A stretch of DNA of 64,000 bases from Thinopyrum elongatum (Eukaryota > Streptophyta > Magnoliopsida > Poales > Poaceae). Location of the stretch: NCBI GenBank assembly GCA_011799875.1, contig CM022303.1:550329368-550393367 (forward strand), in the 5' to 3' direction. Shown here in pieces: positions 23,501 to 33,536 of the stretch. Within the stretch, counting starts at the first letter, position 1. Each line of letters begins with the position of its first letter. A program made the position numbers and the translations under genes. The notes under the pieces are model-generated. The model did no database searches, was not told the DNA's origin, and worked only from the letters and a program-made list of their open reading frames with translations.

Positions 23501-24526
23501 GCCGGCCAGCAGCGCGATCAGCTGGCCGATGACAAGGGCCAGCTCCAGGCCGAGGTGGAGCGCCTGAAGGCGGAGGACGCCCACCACGTGGAGCTCCTTC
23601 ACCTTAAGGAGGAGCACGCGAAGGCGGCCGCTGCTAAGGACGCCGAGCTGAAGGCCGCCGTCGACAAGGGCGACGAGCTGGAGAAGGCGCTCGAGGCGCG
23701 CAACCGTGCCGGGGACTTGGAGCGGCACGGTACGTTGCTCGAAGCGCAGCATCTGGATGAGGCCTTCGCCAGTAAGTGCTTTTTGTTGACTTCGCCGGGT
23801 TGGGAAGCTGGCTTTGCATTTTTGTTGCTAACTTTCTTGCTTTTCTTCTTGACAGGGCACTTTCCAGAGATGCAGGGGACGGCGGAGGAGGCCGTTCGAG
23901 TTCAACGGTCGCCTCAGGGGAACCCGGGCGCTGGGCTTGACCCGAACGTCGCCTGGAGCTTCTCGGAGATCATGCAGGCCGCCGAGGCCCACCTTCAGGT
24001 CTTGGGTGAGCAGATGGCGTGGGTATCCGGAGCTAGCGCGGGGATGAAGACGGCTCTTTGGCCCGGCGCCGTTGTGCCCAGCAGCCTCACGCGGCTGGCG
24101 CGGTGGCTGGAGGTAGGGCCGGCGCGGCTTCACGCGTGGCGCGCTTCTGCCGCCCGTGCTGGCGCCGACGTGGCGCTGAGGTTCGTCATGTCTTGGTAAC
24201 CAGACCTGGCGTTGGATCGGCTGGCAGCTCAGCGAGCCGGCGCGGAGCCCCAGCTGCAGGCGGAGGCGGGCCGGATCGCCGCCCAGGCCAGCTACCTGGC
24301 CTCATTTGCATTGCATGACGAGTTCCAGGTAGAGCGGACCGAAGACGGCGAGGTGGTGCCGCCTGACAGCTTTGGTTTGTAGCTTGATGACCCGTCGGGC
24401 AGCTCCGAGGAGTCAGGCCCCTATGCGGATGACGACGCCGGGTTGGCCGATACTGGCGCCTCGATGGGCCCGGAGGCCACGGAGGAGGAGCCGGCGGTTG
24501 CGCAACCCGACGCGGGAGCCGTCTGA
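20555..24526 (+). pseudogene. Antisense intron-containing gene in Tat element ('putative gypsy type transposon' domain plus coiled coil)
   Basis: It runs opposite to gag-pol between integrase and the 3' LTR. From ATG 20555 the product begins MALQKGTQERSKVTDADIQ. After a TAG (20693) it resumes in frame with HFCHGFGLPASDFFHAFLSF and LQLSGFVTLCEGYLGVEPDV, recognisable as the plant domain named 'putative gypsy type transposon' (Transposase_28). A frameshift near 20990 leads to KKWQNTFFYMCNIGRRGDTI and later SSGKLSLAQVTDRVNTMSKA. Clear GT-AG introns are 21435-21549, 21968-22039, 22819-22971, 23078-23228 and 23772-23855; a donor-like GTAAG at 21646 may mark another. 23327-23760 encodes a long Ala/Glu/Lys/Leu coiled coil with a 39-residue repeat (about two copies). 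The C terminus ends PDAGAV at 24526 after an acidic region. TAG/TGA stops at 21119, 21237 and 21279 sit where relatives have Trp, Arg or Gln. Function is unknown; such antisense ORFs are known in Tat elements. Confidence 0.7.
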
Positions 24527-25209
24527 AGCCGAGGTCGTCCTGCTTATCTTTTTCGTACTTTTGTTAGGTAGCAGGTCCACCCACCCACTGGGGTGTATTG
24601 GTGAAATGTAATGAACTCTAGCCTTTGGCCCATATTATTGTAATGTAAATATTTTCGCGAATGTTTGCGATTTTGTTCTTTGTTTTCTAAGCCTTTTTCC
24701 TTGCTTGCTCCTTCTTTGGGCCTCCCCCCCCCCCCCCCCCCCGCGAGTCGAACAGCCGGGTTCCGGTCTGTGACAAGGAGTTCGATCCTTGGAAAGAGCA
24801 CGCAGTACTTAGGCTCTTCGAACATTGAGCGCGAGTGAAACACCCACTGGGCCGGCTGGCAAGCAACTGATCTTGCGGCAACTTAGTGCGGTGAGGCCGG
24901 GTTGGCCAATCCGACAGATCCAACTTAGTGTTTCGTGGCGTGTAGGTGCTTTGGCCCATAGTTCTTGCCGGACAACAGCCGAAGCCGGACTGTGGCATAG
25001 GGCGAAGTGGAGGGCCTTGGCTACCCGAACACGCCGGGATGTGCTAAGGAGGATGGCGGGTTGTGGCCAAGCCGGCCAGCCCCCGAGCCCCGGGGTTGGT
25101 CGTACCAACCCGGCGGTGGAGGTTTAAGAAAATTTACAAGGATGTGTAAAACAGAATAATCTGCAGGAAATGGTAGCCCCCGAGTGTCATTCGGGGGTCC
25201 CATTGTCTT
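24527..25209. other. Spacer between antisense gene and pol, with poly-C tract
   Basis: No coding sequence is supported on either strand. It holds the 3' flank of the antisense gene, a run of 19 C (24724-24742), and CACCCACTGGG motifs also present in that gene's introns. Confidence 0.5.
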
Positions 25210-26330
25210 TCATAAGATTACAAAAGGTAGCGATACATACGTGCATACAACTAACTGTAAAACGGGTGGAGGAGTCTGCATTCCAGGGCCGGCTTGTTTC
25301 TCGCCGGCAGTATCTCTCTTGCGCTTGTTCGGCTTGCGGGCGTCGATGAGGTAGTAGGAGTTGCAGTCACACAGGGCTTTGCTGATGATGAAGGGGCCCT
25401 CCCATGGGAAGGCCAACTTGTGCTAGCCAGCTTGCTGCTGGACAAGCCGGAGGACGAGGTCTCCCTCGCGAAACGTGAGGGGCTTGATATTTTTGCTGTG
25501 GTAATGCCTCAGGCCTTGCTGGTAGATGGCGGATCGGCTAAGGGCCAGGAGGCGTGCTTCCTCGAGTAGGTCGACGCCATCTTCACGGGCTTCCTTGGCT
25601 TGAGCTTCTTGTACATTACGACTCGTGGCGAGTCGAACTCGACGTCGGTCGGGATGACGGCTTTTGCTCCGTAGATGAGGAAGAACGGGGTGAACCCGGT
25701 CGACCGGTTTGGCATTGTCCGGAGACCCCAGAGGACGGCCGGCAGCTCATCAAGCCAGCTGTCGGGTGAACGGATAAGGGGCTTGACGAGCCATGGCTTG
25801 ATGCCGAATAGGATGAGGCCGTTGGCCCGCTCGACCTGGCCATTGGATTGAGGATGAGCCACGGAGGCCAGGTCAAGCCGGATGCCGGAGATGGAGCAGT
25901 ATTGCGCGAGGGCGCCCTTGGCAAAGTTGGTGCCGTTGTCCGTGATGATGCTGTGCGGGACGCCGTAGCGCACCACGATATCTTTGATGAACCGGACGAC
26001 CATTGGCCCGTCCAGCTTCTTGATCAGCCGCGCCTCGATCCACTTGGTGAACTTGTCGACCACCACCAGCAGATGCGTCATGCCGCCCCGAGCGGTCTTG
26101 AAGGGGCCTACCATGTCGAGCCCCCAGACCGCGAAGGGCCAGGTGATTGGGATGGTTTGCAGGGCCAAAGCCAGCTAGTGGCTGCGCTTGCTGAAGCGTT
26201 GGCAACCCTCGCACTTGAGGACGAGCGACTTGGCATCTTTGAGGGTCGTGGGCTAGTAGAAACCAGGGCAAAAAGCCTTGGCCACCAGGGACCTGGAGGC
26301 GGCGTGGTGCCCACACTAGCCCTGATGTAT
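25210..26330 (-). pseudogene. Integrase of the Tat element, with stops
   Basis: Read leftward. The zinc-binding N terminus lies at about 26325-26180 (HQG, CGHHAASRSLVAKAFC, KCEGCQRF), with TAG stops where Trp or Gln is expected. The DDE core follows in one open frame (26168-25509): WGLDMVGPF, then ITDNGTNFAKG, then HPQSNGQVERANGL supply the D, D and E residues. After a further stop the C-terminal beta-barrel remnant is at 25416-25210 (FPWEGPFIISKAL). Integrase inserts the cDNA into the genome. The order RT-RNH-INT is the Ty3/Gypsy order. No chromodomain is seen. Confidence 0.85.
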
Positions 26331-27326
26331 GTCGAGGAGGATCCCTATGCCCTTGTCTTGCTCGACGCAGCGCTGGAACATGCCTGTCGCGCTGCGCTTG
26401 ACGAGCTCGTTGTTGATGATGCTGTAGGCGGACGCCTGGCATTGCACTTGCCAGGCCTCGGTCTCGTCCATGGGGAGTACTCCATTCTCCAGGAACGCTA
26501 AGATCGGCTGGGCCCAAGACGGAGCCGTTACCACGGTGAGGACGGCCACCAAGACGGGTTCTAGGGCGGCAGCCCCCGGGTTGGAGACAGTGGCGGCCGG
26601 ATTGGCGGCGGCAGCCCCCGGGTTGGGTTCGTTGGTCGCCGGGTTGGAGAAGGCAGCCCCCGGGCCAGGATCAGCAGCCCCCAGGTCAGGGTCCGCAGCC
26701 CCCGGGACTGGTTTGCGGGTGGCAGCCCCCAAGCTTGGAGTGGCAGCCCCCGGGTCCGGGTTGGGGAGGGGTACTGCGGGGTCGTTCGGGATGGAGATGG
26801 ACTCAGAATCCGGAGACGGCTTGACAGACGGCTTGTGCAAGTGCTTGAGGGAGACGCCGGATGGTATGGCCTGCCGGGATGAGCCAATCTTGGCTAACGT
26901 ATTGGCGGCTTCATTTTTCGTGTGCGGGACGTGGAGGAACTCGCAGCCATCAAAGTTGCCGGAGAGCTGCTGGACCAGGAAACAGTAGCTGGCCATGTTG
27001 GCATCCCGGGCGTCCCACTCGCCAGAACACTGCTGCACCACCAGATCTGAGTCGCTGTAGCATAAGATGCACCGGATGCCGAGTTCCTTGGCAAGCCAGA
27101 GGCCGTGCACAAGGGCTTCATACTCGGCGACGTTGTTGGAGGCGGCGAAGTGGATCTGGAGCACATACCGCAGCCATTCGCCCTTTGGGGAAGATAACAC
27201 GATGCCGGCTACCAAGCCGGAGCGCATCTTGGAGCCATCAAAGTGCATGCGCCAATGCGTTGAATCCGGCGGCGGTGGCAGGTACTGGGTCTCTGTCCAG
27301 TCGACGAGGAAGTCGGCCAGGGCCTA
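26316..27326 (-). pseudogene. Second RNase H (archaeal-type, aRNH) and Pro/Ala-rich linker of the Tat element
   Basis: After an in-frame TAG at 27324-27326, the frame reads ALADFLVDWTE and then a second RNase H: MHFDGSKMRSGLVAGIVL, ASNNVAEYEALVHGLWLA, CYSDSDLVVQQCSGEWDARD, and near its end NEAANTLAKIG. The D, E and D of the catalytic set are present, but the last acidic residue of the usual ADxLA motif reads N. This duplicate RNase H, beside the one fused to RT, is diagnostic for the Tat lineage. About 26790-26550 encodes a linker of repeated PGAA/NPGAA units before integrase. The frame ends at 26316. Confidence 0.85.
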
Positions 27327-28624
27327 GGACATGATCGTGGTGCGGGGCTCGTAGAGGAAGGTGTGGCTGGCCAGCTCGATGGCCCATTTGGCAACCCGGC
27401 CAGAGGCATCCCGGCAGCCCATGATCTCGCTGATGGGGGCCGTGCTGACCACGGTGATGACATGTTGTTGGAAATACTGCTTCAGCTTCTTGGTGGTGAA
27501 GTACAGGCCATAGCACCTCTTTTGGTAGTGTGGGTAATTCTGCTTGGAGGCGGAGAGCACCTCGCTCAGGTAGTAGACCGGGTGCCGGACAGACTGGATC
27601 TTGCTCTTCTCTGGTCGCTCGACCACCAGCACCGTGCTGACCGACCACGAGGTGGCAGCAATGTATAGCAATAGCGGCTCCTTGTCAGCCGGCGCAGCCA
27701 GGACGGGTGCGGTGGAGAGCATGCGCTTGAGATCCTGGAACGCCTTGTCCGCCTGGTCATTCCACTCGAACGGCGATGTCTTCTTCATCAGCTGAAATAG
27801 GGGCAAGGCCCTCTCGCCCAGCCGGCTGAGAAACCGGCTGACTGAGGCCAAGCAGCTGGTGAACTTTTGGACATCTCGCAGCCGGGCTGGCTTGCGCATG
27901 CGCTCGATGGCCTTGATCTTTTCTGGGTTTGCCTCCATGCCGCGCTCCAAGACGAGGAAACCGAGCAGCTTCCCGGCCGGCACGCCGAAGACGCACTTCT
28001 GCAGGTTGAGCTTGATCTGGTACTCGCGCAAATTGGCAAAGGTCTCCTTCAGGTTGTCAAGGAGCGTGAGGTGCTGCTTGGTCTTCACCACGATGTCGTC
28101 CACATAGACGTGGATGCTGCGGCCGAGTTGCGCCAGCAGGCATTTCTGCATGCAGCGCTGGAAGGTGGTGCTGGCGTTCTTCAAGCCGAATGACATGGTG
28201 ATGTAGCAATATCCCCGAAAGGCGTGATGAAGGACGTTTTCAGGGCGTCGGCCGGGTCTAGCTTGATCTGATGATAGCCGGAGTAAGCATCCAGGAAGGA
28301 CAGTAGCTCGCAGCCAGCGGTGGAGTCGATGACTTGATCTATCCGTGGGAGAGCGAAAGGATCCTTGGGGTAGGCCTTGTTCTGGCTCGTGTAGTCTATG
28401 CACATGCGCCAGGTGTTGTTCTTCTTTAGGACAAGGACCAGATTGGCCAGCCACTCAGGGTGAAATACTTCCATGATGAAGCCAGCCTCCAGCAGCTTGG
28501 TGACCTCTTCATCGATGGTTCTTCTCTTCTCTTCTGAGAAGCGACGTAAGGGTTGACGGACGGGCTTGGCGTCCTTGCGGACGTGTAGTTTGTGCTCGGC
28601 ATACTTCCTCGGAATTCCCGGCAT
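27324..28624 (-). pseudogene. Reverse transcriptase and first RNase H of the Tat element
   Basis: Read leftward. 28624-28200 holds the RT fingers (KLLEAGFIMEVFHPEW, WRMCIDYTSQNKAYPKDPF, LSFLDAYSGYHQIKL). A one-base shift near 28200 breaks the conserved ITPFG...YCYITMSFGLKNA segment. The palm continues to the catalytic YVDD (plus-strand 28095-28106), then the thumb (FVLERG-like LGFLVLERGMEANPEKIKAI). The connection and a degenerate RNase H follow (PLLLYIAATSWSVSTVLVVE, VYYLSEVLSASKQNYPHYQK). The frame ends at a TAG at 27324, where the lineage normally has CAG. It synthesises cDNA from the element RNA when intact. Confidence 0.9.
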
Positions 28625-28864
28625 GTCCTTTAGGGTCCATGCAAAGATATACCGATTCTCACGGAGGAAGTCGACGAGCTCGCCTTCCTATTTGTTGTCG
28701 AGGCAGGTGCCTACGACGACGTACTTGCTGCAACTGAGGTCTTCCGGGTTCAGCTTGACCCTCTTGCTCTCCTTGGACGGTTGGAACGAGGCCTCACCGG
28801 CCGACTCCTTGGCTGAAGATGGCATGGCCGGCGTCTCGTTGGCTAGCGCAACGATCCGGTCGAG

Positions 28865-29751
28865 CTAGCGCCGCTCCTCGGCTATGACCAACGACTCGGC
28901 CAATCTGGCGTCGGCTTGAGCGCATTCTAGGGACTTTCGGTAATCGCCGACGACGGTGATAAGGCCCTTGGGGCCCGGCATCTTCATCTTCAGGTAGGTG
29001 TAGTGTGGGACCACCATGAATTTGGCAAGTGCAGGTCGGCCCAAGAATGCGTGATACGCGCTGGACAGGTCCACCACCTCGAACCAGATCGGCTCGCGCC
29101 GAAAATGATCGCTTGCGCCGAAGAGGACGTCGAGCCGAATCCGGCCGATGGGGGAGCAGGAGCGACCCGACACGATGGCGTGGAACACCGTCTGGACGGC
29201 TCTAGGTCCTTGGCCTCGAGGCCGAGCTTGGTCATGGTGTCGCGGTAGCGGATGTTGATGCTGCTGCCGCCGTCAATGAGGACCCACGAGAACTTGCAGG
29301 TGCGCCTGGCAGCGACTATGGTGGTGTCGAGGACGAGGGCATAGCCACCCGGGTTGGGCATGACGGCCGAGTGGTCCTCCCGGGTCCAGCTAATCGGGCG
29401 TTCCAACCAGTGCATGTACTCGGGCACGGCCGGGACGATGGTGTTCACCTCCTGCCGGAGCAGGCGCTCGCTACGCTTGTCATCACCGAGGCTGGTGAAG
29501 ACGACGTAGCTCGCGTTCTGGTTGGGGAAAACATCATCGCGCATCACGCCATTTGCCGGGGGTGGGGGCGGAGGAGGCGGAGCCGGCTGCCCCGCGCCCG
29601 AAGCCGGAGCTAGAGGCGGCGGGATGTCTCCCCTCATGATGCGCTTGGTGATGGCGCATTGCGGGAGCGTGTGCGTGGACGGCCTTGTGCCACTATGGTG
29701 CTTGCAGGGAGCGTCGAGCATCTCCATGAAGCTCATGGCGGGCTGCCACAC
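28865..29751 (-). pseudogene. Gag zinc-knuckle remnant and aspartic protease of the Tat element
   Basis: The frame continues that of gag after two consecutive TAG codons. A Cys/His knuckle-like segment (CKHHSGTRPSTHTLPQC) lies near 29700. The retropepsin-like active site FSWVLIDGGSSINI is at about 29260-29290, followed by a frameshift near 29200. The second half reads FGASDHFRREPIWFEVVDL and YHAFLGRPALAKFMVVPHYTY up to 28865. The DGGSS form, rather than DTG, is usual for Tat and Athila proteases. 28864-28625 is linker with another stop (DNK, TAG, EGELVDF). Confidence 0.8.
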
Positions 29752-29802
29752 CGTCTTGCCGGTTTGCCAGCGCTTGCCGGCCGGCTTGGCCGCGGACGCC
29801 TA

Positions 29803-31594
29803 CTAGGCAGCTGCGACGAGGCGGGTGTCGTAGCATGGGGCCTGCTGATCGGCCTTGTGCTTATTGTTCTGCTTGTTGTTCTGCTGGCGGCTGCTCTCGC
29901 CAGCCGGCTTGGGGGGTGGTGCCAGCGTTGCCTTGCCAGCTTCATCCAGCACCACCTGGATCTTCATGGAGGAGTCGGCATTGGCGTACTTGTCCGCGAT
30001 GACCATGAGCGCGGCCATGGTGGTTGGCTCGGAGTGCAGGAGCTTGTGCTTGAGGAGGGTGCCATCCCGACAGCCGCTCACGAAGTACTGAATGGCTTGG
30101 ACCTCATGGACGCCCTCGCAGCTGTTCCGGAGCTCGGTCCAGCGGGCGAGGTACTCGTGGCCGGTTTCAGCTGGCCCCTGCACGCACATGGCGAGCTCGC
30201 TGGGACGGCCGGGGCGCTTGTAGGTGCCGGTGAAGTTGCGCACAAAGGCCTGCTCGAAGTCGACCCACACGTTGATGCTGCCGGCCGGCAGACTGTTGAG
30301 CCATGTCCGGGCCGTACCCAGGAGCATGAGCGGGGCGTAGCGCACGGCAAGGCGGCGGTTGCTGCCCGCGATGCCGATGGCGGTGGTGTAGTCGATGAGC
30401 CAGTCCTCCGGCTTGATGGTGCCGTTGTACTTGGGGGTGTCTCGGGGTAGCGTGAACCCTTTGTGGAAGGGCTCATCCCGAAAGCGCGGGCCGAAGCAAG
30501 CCGGTCCGACGACATTGTCTTCCTCCAGCTCAAAGGAGAGGGCAAGCTGGTCGAGGCGATGGCGAGCGTCAGTGTCGTCGATGGCGCGCAGGCCCAGCCG
30601 GCTTGCAACGGGACCGTGAGGCACCGGGTTGGCTAAGGCCGGGTTGCCACGCCGGCCGGGTGGCGGAGGAGGGTCTTGCTGACGCCGGTCCCTGGCAGCC
30701 AGCTCGTTGCCCAAGCCGTCTCCAGCCGTGCGGGCGCGCTGGGCTCGCATCTGGCCGGACTGAGCTTCATTTGGGCGCGGGGAAGACGCCGTGTTCTGCC
30801 ATTCAGGATCCTTGGTGCGGCGCGAGTCGGACGCAGCGGGATGGTCGAGGCGGTCTTGCTGCGCGTTCGCGGCGTCGAGAAGATCGTTCAGGCGCCGCAG
30901 GCGCTCCTGCAGCTCCTCGCCCTGCAGCTGCTCCAGGCCAATGTGACCGCCTCTGCGGCACACATGTTCTTGACCGGGGTGTCGTAGACAGGCGGGTCTG
31001 CGCCCAGCGCGTGGCCGATGGCAGTGCCACGGGCCCGCACCTCCGCAACCCGGCTGGGCTCGACAGCGGTTGGAGTGAAGCCGTACGCGGCGTCGTGCTC
31101 CCGCTGGGCGGGCTCCAGCCGGCGCTGCGTGGCAGCGAGCGTCTCGGCCCTTTCCAGCAGGCGCTTGTGCTCCTCCTCGAGCTGGGCCCGGGCCTCCGCG
31201 ACATTGGTTGCGTCGATGTCGGTGGCAATGGGGATGCTGAGGTTCTGCATCGTAGCGCGCAGCGGGTCGGCCACGTTGGCGTGCTCCACTGCGGCCCTGG
31301 CAGCGGCGACCTTCTTGCTAGACGAAGAGGAGCCGGAGCCGGTGGCGAATACCTCCACCTGGATGCAGAGATCTGCCGCCCCGGCGGAGATGTCGTCGCC
31401 AAGTGGGACGGGCGAGTCGGAGACGTCGAGCACCCCCTGGGGTACTCATCGGCCGCGAGCGTGTCAGAGATGCGCAGAGCGGCGAAGGAGGCGGTGAGCG
31501 CGTCGATGATGTCGGCCGCTAGCGCGACAGGCTCAGGGGACGCGCAGTGCCTGATGTGCTCACCGGAATCGATGAAGGGCCCCATCTGGAACAT
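29803..31594 (-). pseudogene. Gag of the Tat element, frameshifted
   Basis: Starts at an ATG at 31594 (MFQMGPFIDSGEHIRHCASP), 24 bases beyond the primer site. It shifts frame near 31430 (next segment MLDVSDSPVPLGDDIS) and again near 30960. The long last frame (30963-29803) carries the capsid-like Retrotrans_gag region: FTLPRDTPKYNGTIKPEDWL, TARTWLNSLPAGSINVWVDF, and EYLARWTELRNSCEGVHE, then a basic Gln/Asn/Lys tail. It ends at a TAG TAG pair. Gag packages the RNA. Shadow frames on the plus strand here have no meaning. Confidence 0.85.
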
Positions 31595-31617
31595 GTCTCC
31601 GGCCGGGACCTCGAGCT

Positions 31618-31635
31618 GCCCCACGGTGGGCGCCA
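31618..31635 (-). other. Primer-binding site of the Tat element
   Basis: The minus strand reads TGGCGCCCACCGTGGGGC, two bases inside the 5' LTR edge. It starts with the TGG that pairs with a tRNA 3' CCA. I do not assign the tRNA. Confidence 0.7.
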
Positions 31636-31637
31636 AC

Positions 31638-32595
31638 TGTCGTGGTGGGCGCACGGCAGATGCCAAAGGATGGCTAAAGGGAGGGACATGCTCGAGGGTA
31701 CCAGTGGGCTCCAGAGGCGAGGTCGGTATGAGCGAGCGAGGGATGCAAGACATACCCAGGTTCAGGGCTCTCCGGAGAGATAACACCCCTAGTCCTGCCG
31801 AGTGTGGTTTATATGTGGATGTTACAAGTTTGCTCCTAGAGCTGTTTGGAGGGGGAAGGAAAGCTGGTCAGGGCTCAGGCTGCTCCTTCTCCTTACGTAT
31901 GCGTGTATTCTACTGATGGTCGACCTTTTGCATGGAGGGGCACCGGGGGGTCTTATAGGCTGCCCCCCCCGGGGGTTACAATAGTAAAGTTACATGGGCG
32001 CGGGGCGGGACGTCAGCATCTGGGAAGCCGGTGCTGGGCACGCCGGGTACCAGGATACACCGGGTTCTCCGAGCGCGGGCCCCATGCGCCAGGGGGCACT
32101 CTTCTCCGTCTTGTCATGCGTCACGGAGTGGTTGAGCTGGCTCAGCTACAGTGGCGCATCGTCTGGTTGCCATCGGCTTGCGTCAGCGAGATGAGGGATG
32201 CACTGTAGCCATGCCGGCCCTGGCCAGCGGAGTAGGTGGGCCACTGTTGCCACGTTCCTGCCGGTCAGCGGGGTTGGTGGGCCACTGTAGCCATGCTCGT
32301 CTCCTTACGGGGACTTGATCCATCATACGCCCCGGATGGGACGGGAGCTGACCCATGGTCAGGTGGAGGTGTGCGCCGTGGTGGCGCTTGCTTGTTGGAG
32401 ATGTCTTGGCTTTGGCGGGGTCGGCCGGCATGCGCCAGCGGGCCTAGCCGGGTTGCGGGACTTGGCCGGGTTGCGGGACCTGGCCGGGTTGAGGGACACG
32501 GCCAGGGGCAAGTCAGATTGAGGGGCGGAGCTGGCCCCGATATTTTTGAAAAGGATCCGGGTTCCGTTGGCTGCCCGGGGTTCATCCCCCCGACA
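31638..32595 (-). repeat. 5' LTR of the Tat element
   Basis: A 958-bp partner of the LTR at 18948-19906. The TATA-like box is at plus-strand 31807-31814. It is immediately followed on the minus strand by the primer-binding site. Confidence 0.9.
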
Positions 32596-33215
32596 AACAT
32601 GTCCTCGTTGAAGGCTCGTTGAGCATAGTTGCCACCGTCACCGACCACCCAAGGGTTGTTCGGGAGTGGATCAACAATGTATCAAACTACCTCCAAAAGG
32701 TGGAGATGAAGGTCGTCGGTCTCAACGCAGAGTACATGGAGCGTGCCACTGGGAAGATCCAACGCGCCGCCATCCTTCAGCTGTGCCTCGAAGATGAAGT
32801 TTTGGTGTATCACATCATACACGCGCCCTCCATACTAGGTGAGCTCCACGATTTCATGTCTCAGGGGGACATATAGTTCTGTGGGGCAGCCATCAAAGGG
32901 GACAAAGAGAAGCTGGCGCCATACAACCTTGACTTGAAAAACATTGCTGACCTACAAACCAGTCGCTGACCTACAAACCAGAATTCCTGTAGACGATTGT
33001 GATAAAGAAACACCATCCCTATTCGACGTAGCAAATTCTATGCTCGGAACAAATCTTGAGAAGGGTGACGAGACGCTGGGATTAAGGTCGTCTGGATGGG
33101 AAAATTATCCCTTGACCTACGAGCGGATAAAATATGCTGCCCTCGATGCCCGTGTGAGTTTCAAGATAGCTGCAAGGTCGACAGAGCTTGTTGCGATGCC
33201 GTCTCCCACAGAAAA

Positions 33216-33274
33216 TGAGAAGAAGAAGAAGAAGAAGAAGAAGAAGAAAAAGAAGAAGAAGAAAGAAGAAGAAG
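33216..33274 (+). repeat. (AAG)n microsatellite in the exonuclease-like gene
   Basis: About 59 bp of AAG/GAA with a few interruptions, read as a poly-lysine then poly-glutamate tail downstream of the Exo III motif. 33361-33530 beyond the frame shows nothing recognisable. Confidence 0.95.
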
Positions 33275-33536
33275 CTGCACTAGCAGCAGTGCATTATAGA
33301 TGGATGAACTATTTCCTCTCTTGTAAAAATTATATTTCCTCTCTGTGTACATTGATATAGATGAACTATTTCGCTGGTGTGCATGTCTTTGAAACAAGTG
33401 TACTCTGTGTACATTGATATAGGTCCGCTTGACTATAATGAACTATTTATCTGCCTAGTTTTCTCTACTACTACTCCTTGAAGTGAGCGGTATGCAATGC
33501 ATGTGTCAGTAGACATGACAGCTTGTCCATGGAAGT

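Larger units (their letters stand above)
18948..32595 (-). mobile_element. Tat-lineage Ty3/Gypsy retrotransposon, complete, TSD AACAT
   Basis: A 13.65-kb element with LTRs at 18948-19906 and 31638-32595, both TG...CA, and AACAT on both sides (18943-18947 and 32596-32600). It reads leftward: 5' LTR, primer site, gag, protease, reverse transcriptase, RNase H, a second RNase H, integrase, then a 5.3-kb region with an antisense gene before the 3' LTR. The second RNase H and antisense cargo are traits of the Tat lineage. All ORFs carry stops and frameshifts. The first 195 bp of the two LTRs differ at about ten positions by eye, mostly C/T or G/A, so the insertion is not recent and the element is now inactive. 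Confidence 0.9.
18906..33360 (+). pseudogene. 3'-5' exonuclease domain (WRN-exo-like, DEDDy) gene, split by a retrotransposon
   Basis: The ATG at 18906 encodes 14 codons (MAKEIPMQVFSIKH) up to 18947. Removing the retrotransposon and one target duplication continues in frame at 32601 with VLVEGSLSIVATVTDHP. Motifs of the small plant 3'-5' exonucleases follow. Exo I is VVGLNAEYM (the usual DxE is NxE here), then AAILQLCLEDEVLVYHI. Exo II is FCGAAIKGDKEKL. Exo III is YAALDARVSFKI at about 33135-33170. Other lesions are a TAG at 32874-32876 just before the FCGAAI motif and a 19-bp tandem duplication (GCTGACCTACAAACCAG repeated near 32945-32982) that shifts the frame. An AAG repeat near the C terminus is read as poly-lysine, and the frame ends at 33360. 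It is clearly non-functional; the family hydrolyses DNA or RNA 3' ends. Confidence 0.8.

Noticed and set aside
30603..31916. 437-codon plus-strand frame opposite gag
   Set aside because: It is a GC-rich shadow of the minus-strand gag and LTR, with no recognisable domain and no splice or promoter context.
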